Below, one piece after another: positions 7,286 to 10,761 of a stretch of 10,761 nt of DNA; within the stretch, counting starts at the first letter, position 1, and the number at the start of each line of letters is the position of its first letter. The translations under genes and the position numbers were made by a program. The notes under the pieces are model-generated. The model saw nothing but the letters and a program-made list of their open reading frames with translations, had not been told where the DNA came from and ran no database searches. Source of the stretch: Tannerella sp. (GTDB taxonomy: Bacteria; Bacteroidota; Bacteroidia; Bacteroidales; Tannerellaceae); assembly GCA_031272655.1 (NCBI GenBank), contig JAISTJ010000210.1, positions 1 to 10,761 on the forward strand, in the 5' to 3' direction.

Positions 7286-10200
7286 ATGAAAAAAATAATA
7301 TTTTTAGCATTTGCAATAATTCTGTTTAGTTGTGTAAATAATAAAACGGCTGATTATGAGCAACATAAAGACGATTTCCGGACACCTCCGCCGACAATGA
7401 CTACCGGAGTGTACTGGTACTGGATGGCAGATAATATCTCTAAAGATGGGGTAATCAAAGACTTACAGGCGATGAAGAAAGCCGGAGTGAACAGCGTCTT
7501 TATCGGTAATATAGGCGGTTCGGGAGTGCAGCCCGGCAAGGTGAAGATATTCACCGACGAGTGGTGGGATGTGCTGCATACAGCGTTCAAGACCGCAGGC
7601 GAGCTGGGGATAGAGGTCGGCATGTTCAATTGTCCGGGTTGGAGTCAAGCAGGCGGACCTTGGATAAAACCGTCGCAATCGACACGTTACTTGGTATCTT
7701 CCGAGACGCGCGTCAAGGGCCCCGGCAAAGTCAGCGTCAAACTGCCAATACCGCATTCCGCCTCGCGCATGGGAGAGTGGTCGGATACCGATTTTATAAA
7801 TAACGATGATGAACCATCGCCTGATTTTCAAGATGTTAAAGTAATAGCTTTTCCTGTTCCCGACGACTATGGTTTGAATTTGTTTGACGTTCCGGACGCT
7901 AAGCTCACCATGTCTCCCGATATGAAACCGACGTCCGAAATGGCGAGGCGCATACGTTATTTGCCGCATGTCTCCGATTCAGCCGATATAGCTTTGAGGT
8001 ATATCATTCCGGGCGTCAAAGCGATGCGGACGGAAACGGAGTCTGCGGTAGCGACTTTGCCTCAATCAGGGTCGGCAATCATAACGCTCAAACTTCCGAA
8101 AGCGCATATAGCCCGCAGTTTGACAATCTATCCGGCCGGTCTGCTTGCTGCCGAAGCCACTCTGCAGGCAAAAACCGACGGCGAGTTTCGTACTGTTAAA
8201 GAGTTTACTCTCAACCGTTCACTTCCGATGCTGCACGTAGGACACGTACCATACGCGCCTGTTGCGGTGGCTTTCGACGAGACTGTTTCCGACGAGTATC
8301 GCATAATCTTCAACAACACAGGAAGAAGCGTCAACGGCGTCGGTAAAATCATCCTTTCTGCTACGCCTGTCGTTGAGGAGTATCCCGAAAAGTTGCTTGC
8401 CAAGCTGTATCAGGGCAGTGCGCCTTCGTGGGACGAGTATCAGTGGAAGCAGCAGCAGGCAACCGTTCCGTCGTCAGTTGTAGCGCAGCCGGAACAGGTC
8501 GTTGACCTCACCGACAAGCTGGGCAAAGACGGGATGCTGACTTGGGAAGTGCCTGCAGGCGAGTGGGTTATACTTCGTACCGGCATGGTTCCTACTTACG
8601 TTCACAACTCTCCGGCCTCGCTCGAAGGCACCGGCTTGGAGATGGACAAGATGAGCCGCGATTTCATAGATGCACAGTTCGACGGCTTCATAGGCGAGGT
8701 CATGCGCCGCATACCCCCTGCCGACCGCAGTACTTTCCGCGTCATCATTAACGACAGTTGGGAGAAGTCGGGACAAAACTTCACAGACAGGTTCTTAGAT
8801 ACCTTCAAGACCGTTTACGGCTACGACGCGATGCCGTTTCTACCGGTTATGACGGGCTATGTGATTGGTAACGAGGCTATTTCCGACCGCTTTCTTTGGG
8901 ACGTTCGCCGCCTTACAGCCGATATGACCGCTACCAACTATGTACTTGGATTAACAGAAAAGGCGCATCAACACGGACTTACTACATGGTTGGAGAACTA
9001 CGGCGACTGGGGCTTTCCAGGCGAGTTCCTGCTCTACGGCAAGTATGCCGACAATATCGGAGGCGAGTTCTGGGAAGACCGTTACAAGCCATATATACCG
9101 GTAGCTGCTTCGAGCGCACACATATATAATAAGGGGCGCGTCTATGCGGAAGCGTTCACTGATGGCGGTAGCACGTTCTATCACCATCCCGCTTCGCTCA
9201 AACGCTTTGGGGATGCCGCTTTTGCGGAAGGCATGACCCGCGCAGTGATACATGTTTACATCGAGCAGCCATACGAAGAACTAACGCCGGGTATCAAGTC
9301 ATGGTTCGGCATCGAGTTCAACCGTAAGAACACTTGGTTTCGTCAGGCAGACTTGTTTACCGAATATTTGAAACGCTGCGGCGTAATGCTTGAACGCGGT
9401 CGAAACATAGCCGACGCCGCTGTTTTCATTGGCGAGAACGTGCCGGTTAACAGCGGTCAGTTCGAGAAACGTGAGCGCGATTCAAAAGCCGGTGAGATAA
9501 ATACTACCTTCCCCGCCGGTTATCACTTCGACTACATCAACTCTGACGTCCTGCTCGGCTGTAGGAGTGCGGGTTTCCAACCCGCAACAGAGAGTAGCTC
9601 CGGCGTCCAACCCGCCACTTCGCAAGGTCTTCTAACACTTCCACACGGCGCCGCCTACCGCCTCCTTATACTGCCGCCGCTCGAAACAATGCGCCCCGAA
9701 CTGCTTCAAAAAATCGAACAGCTGATAGCCGATGGCGTCGCTGTACTCGGCTCTCCGCCCAAGACCTCGCCAAGCCTTGCAAACTATCCCGAATCCGACC
9801 GCCAAGTGAGCGAGTTGGCTGCAAAACTCTGGAAATCAGACGCTAAAGTAATAACTTACGGTAAGGGAAAAATACTGCAAAACATGAGCGTAGATGAAGC
9901 CTTGGAAACGCTGGGTATAACCCCCGATTTCCAAGCTACGCACGAGAAAATTGTTTTTGCGCATCGCTCGGAAACGGAAGCTACAAGAGGTGGCGGCAAC
10001 AGTCATGGTTATGCTCGAGAGATATATTTCATCTCAAACCAGAACGACTATAAGGTGCAGTTTGAGGGGGCGTTTAGAGTCTCCGTTGGCTTAACCCCCG
10101 AACTGTGGCTGCCTGCAACCGGCGAGATACGTCCGCTGCTCGTGTATGAGCGTCGCGGCGAGACTACCGTTGTCCCGCTGCAGCTCGAAGACAGCGAAAG

Positions 10201-10761
10201 TTGTTTCGTAGTCTTCTCGCCTTCCAACGCCGTCATTGCGAGCGCAGTGAAGCAATCCCCTAATTCATCGTCCGTCATTGCGAGCGCAGTGAAGCAATCC
10301 CAACAACAAGAAAGAGATTGCTTCGTTCCTCGCAATGACGAAGTAGAAATATCAACCCCATGGACAGTAACCTTCGAGTCCGACAGCATAAAACGCGGAC
10401 CATCCGAGCCGGTAATTTTTAATACTCTGCAAGACTGGTCTCAAAGCGAGGACGACAGAATACGCTATTTCTCAGGCACAGCCGTCTATAAGACGCACTT
10501 CCAATGCCCGCAGTCCTTAGTTAAAAAGCAGCTTTCAATAGACCTCGGCAAGGTAGCAGTCATGGCAAAAGTAAATTTGAACGGCAAGTACGTCGGTGGC
10601 GTATGGACGCCTCCGTACCGCTTGAATATCAGCGGCAACGTAAAAGAGGGCGTTAACGAGTTAGAGATAGAGGTCGTTAACACCTGGCTCAATCGCATAG
10701 TGGGCGATTGCCAGTTACCGCCCGAAGAGCGCCGCCTTAACTACATCCCCCGTCAAGCCCC
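7286..10761 (+). CDS. GH106-family (alpha-L-rhamnosidase) lipoprotein, 3'-truncated by the window edge, with in-frame repeat insertions
   Basis: I translated one uninterrupted frame from ATG 7286 to the window end: 1158 full codons, no stop. The family removes alpha-L-rhamnose from complex glycans. A lipobox L13-F14-S15-C16 makes it a lipoprotein; Val-Asn-Asn after the Cys lacks the acidic surface-export signature, so a periplasmic face is likely. GH106-like blocks occur in order: GVYWYWMADN (41-50), MFNCPGWSQAGGPWI (113-127), NDSWEKSGQNF (489-499), ENYGDWGFPGEF (570-581) and GGEFWED (592-598). Candidate acid/base residues are E493, E570 and E594. A carbohydrate-binding-like beta-sandwich follows near the C-terminus (VNLNGKYVGGVWTPPYRLNI, then NTWLNRIVGD). 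Usually only a few dozen residues come after this. The start lies 1 bp after the GH9 stop, implying translational coupling. Two loops (about 759-781 and 982-1019) are encoded by genomic repeats and look foreign to the family. Confidence 0.9.
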   Translation, partial: MKKIIFLAFAIILFSCVNNKTADYEQHKDDFRTPPPTMTTGVYWYWMADNISKDGVIKDLQAMKKAGVNSVFIGNIGGSGVQPGKVKIFTDEWWDVLHTAFKTAGELGIEVGMFNCPGWSQAGGPWIKPSQSTRYLVSSETRVKGPGKVSVKLPIPHSASRMGEWSDTDFINNDDEPSPDFQDVKVIAFPVPDDYGLNLFDVPDAKLTMSPDMKPTSEMARRIRYLPHVSDSADIALRYIIPGVKAMRTETESAVATLPQSGSAIITLKLPKAHIARSLTIYPAGLLAAEATLQAKTDGEFRTVKEFTLNRSLPMLHVGHVPYAPVAVAFDETVSDEYRIIFNNTGRSVNGVGKIILSATPVVEEYPEKLLAKLYQGSAPSWDEYQWKQQQATVPSSVVAQPEQVVDLTDKLGKDGMLTWEVPAGEWVILRTGMVPTYVHNSPASLEGTGLEMDKMSRDFIDAQFDGFIGEVMRRIPPADRSTFRVIINDSWEKSGQNFTDRFLDTFKTVYGYDAMPFLPVMTGYVIGNEAISDRFLWDVRRLTADMTATNYVLGLTEKAHQHGLTTWLENYGDWGFPGEFLLYGKYADNIGGEFWEDRYKPYIPVAASSAHIYNKGRVYAEAFTDGGSTFYHHPASLKRFGDAAFAEGMTRAVIHVYIEQPYEELTPGIKSWFGIEFNRKNTWFRQADLFTEYLKRCGVMLERGRNIADAAVFIGENVPVNSGQFEKRERDSKAGEINTTFPAGYHFDYINSDVLLGCRSAGFQPATESSSGVQPATSQGLLTLPHGAAYRLLILPPLETMRPELLQKIEQLIADGVAVLGSPPKTSPSLANYPESDRQVSELAAKLWKSDAKVITYGKGKILQNMSVDEALETLGITPDFQATHEKIVFAHRSETEATRGGGNSHGYAREIYFISNQNDYKVQFEGAFRVSVGLTPELWLPATGEIRPLLVYERRGETTVVPLQLEDSESCFVVFSPSNAVIASAVKQSPNSSSVIASAVKQSQQQERDCFVPRNDEVEISTPWTVTFESDSIKRGPSEPVIFNTLQDWSQSEDDRIRYFSGTAVYKTHFQCPQSLVKKQLSIDLGKVAVMAKVNLNGKYVGGVWTPPYRLNISGNVKEGVNELEIEVVNTWLNRIVGDCQLPPEERRLNYIPRQA
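9561..9618 (+). repeat. Palindromic repeat pair (GCGGGTTTCCAACCCGC type) inside the GH106 coding sequence
   Basis: TGCGGGTT (9568-9575) and AACCCGCA (9579-9586) form a perfect 8-bp stem with a 3-nt loop. The unit GTAG...TCCAACCCGC recurs in degenerate form at 9594-9618: copy one is 9561-9588, and copy two begins GTAGCTCCGGCG and again carries TCCAACCCGCCAC. The two copies encode the parallel peptides AGFQPAT and SGVQPAT (within residues 761-778). The segment lies between family-typical FDYINSDVLL and LTLPHGAAYRLLILPP, where GH106 proteins normally have only a short connecting loop. This looks like a dispersed intergenic-type repeat captured in frame. Genome copy number cannot be judged from this window. 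Confidence 0.7.
10230..10340 (+). repeat. Composite REP-like element: two direct copies and one inverted copy, in frame within GH106
   Basis: The 30-bp unit starting CCGTCATTGCGAG and ending GAAGCAATCCC occurs identically at 10230-10259 and 10272-10301, with a period of 42 bp (14 codons). A third, inverted copy lies at 10316-10340. Positions 10273-10284 are the exact reverse complement of 10329-10340 (12 bp), and 10291-10299 of 10316-10324 (9 bp), so copy two and the inverted copy can fold into a long imperfect hairpin. The element is 111 bp, a multiple of three, and encodes VIASAVKQS twice (983-991 and 997-1005) followed by RDCFVPRNDE (1010-1019). It sits just before the PWTVTFE start of the C-terminal beta-sandwich. 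Similar CGTCATTGCGAG/GAAGCAATC sequences are known to me as dispersed intergenic palindromes in diverse bacterial genomes; that link is from memory, not a search. Confidence 0.85.

Noticed and set aside
7463..7969. Minus-strand open frame of 168 codons opposite the N-terminal part of GH106
   Set aside because: It lies opposite conserved GH106 blocks (GVYWYWMADN region through MFNCPGWSQAGGPWI) and shows no protein-like motifs of its own.
9561..9590. GCGGGTT/AACCCGC hairpin as a transcription terminator
   Set aside because: It lies in the middle of a coding frame, has no downstream U-tract, and the gene continues for over 1100 bases with conserved domains.
10230..10301. Two identical 30-bp repeats as a minimal CRISPR array
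   Set aside because: Only two direct copies with a 12-bp spacer occur, with an inverted third copy, inside a coding frame. CRISPR spacers are about 30 bp or more, and no cas genes are nearby.
10048..10389. Minus-strand open frame of 113 codons containing SLRGTKQSLS and two DCFTALAMT segments
   Set aside because: It is the antisense reading of the repeat element inside the GH106 gene. Its repeated peptides come from the repeat DNA, it has no independent protein-family resemblance, and the + strand frame is continuous and family-typical.
7286..10761. Possibility that the GH106 gene is a pseudogene because of repeat insertions
   Set aside because: Codon-by-codon reading found no stop or frameshift, and conserved blocks on both sides of each insert are in the same frame, so the gene appears intact up to the window edge.

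Overview
The window looks like part of a Bacteroidales (Bacteroidota) chromosome. The evidence is a SusC/SusD outer-membrane pair, signal peptides that place Gln at +1, A-rich leaders instead of Shine-Dalgarno sites, and -7 boxes of the TAnnTTTG type. All real genes lie on the + strand and form a polysaccharide utilisation locus (PUL) that is cut at both window edges.

Layout: (1) 1-339 is the C-terminal end of an unidentified protein. (2) 340-501 is an AT-rich gap with a good -7 box at 418-425. (3) 502-3606 encodes a SusC-like TonB-dependent transporter. (4) 3625-5424 encodes its SusD-like surface lipoprotein, 18 bp downstream. (5) 5425-5484 is a short gap with a perfect -7 motif (5449-5456). 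(6) 5485-7284 encodes a secreted GH9-family glycoside hydrolase. (7) 7286-10761 is one continuous open frame for a very large GH106 (alpha-L-rhamnosidase family) lipoprotein. It starts 1 bp after the GH9 stop and runs off the window with no stop codon.

How the genes fit together: SusD would capture an oligosaccharide at the cell surface and SusC would import it using TonB energy. The GH9 enzyme (by family a beta-glucan/beta-glucoside hydrolase) and the GH106 enzyme (by family an alpha-L-rhamnosidase) would cut it up in the periplasm. The pairing suggests a glycan with both beta-linked glucosyl-type and alpha-L-rhamnosyl residues. The exact substrate cannot be read from the sequence.

The most unusual feature is inside the GH106 gene. 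Two unrelated families of palindromic repeat lie in frame within the coding sequence. One (9561-9618) is built on a GCGGGTT/AACCCGC hairpin. The other (10230-10340) has two exact 30-bp direct copies plus an inverted copy of a CGTCATTGCGAG...GAAGCAATC unit. Both add low-complexity peptide to apparent loops without breaking the reading frame.
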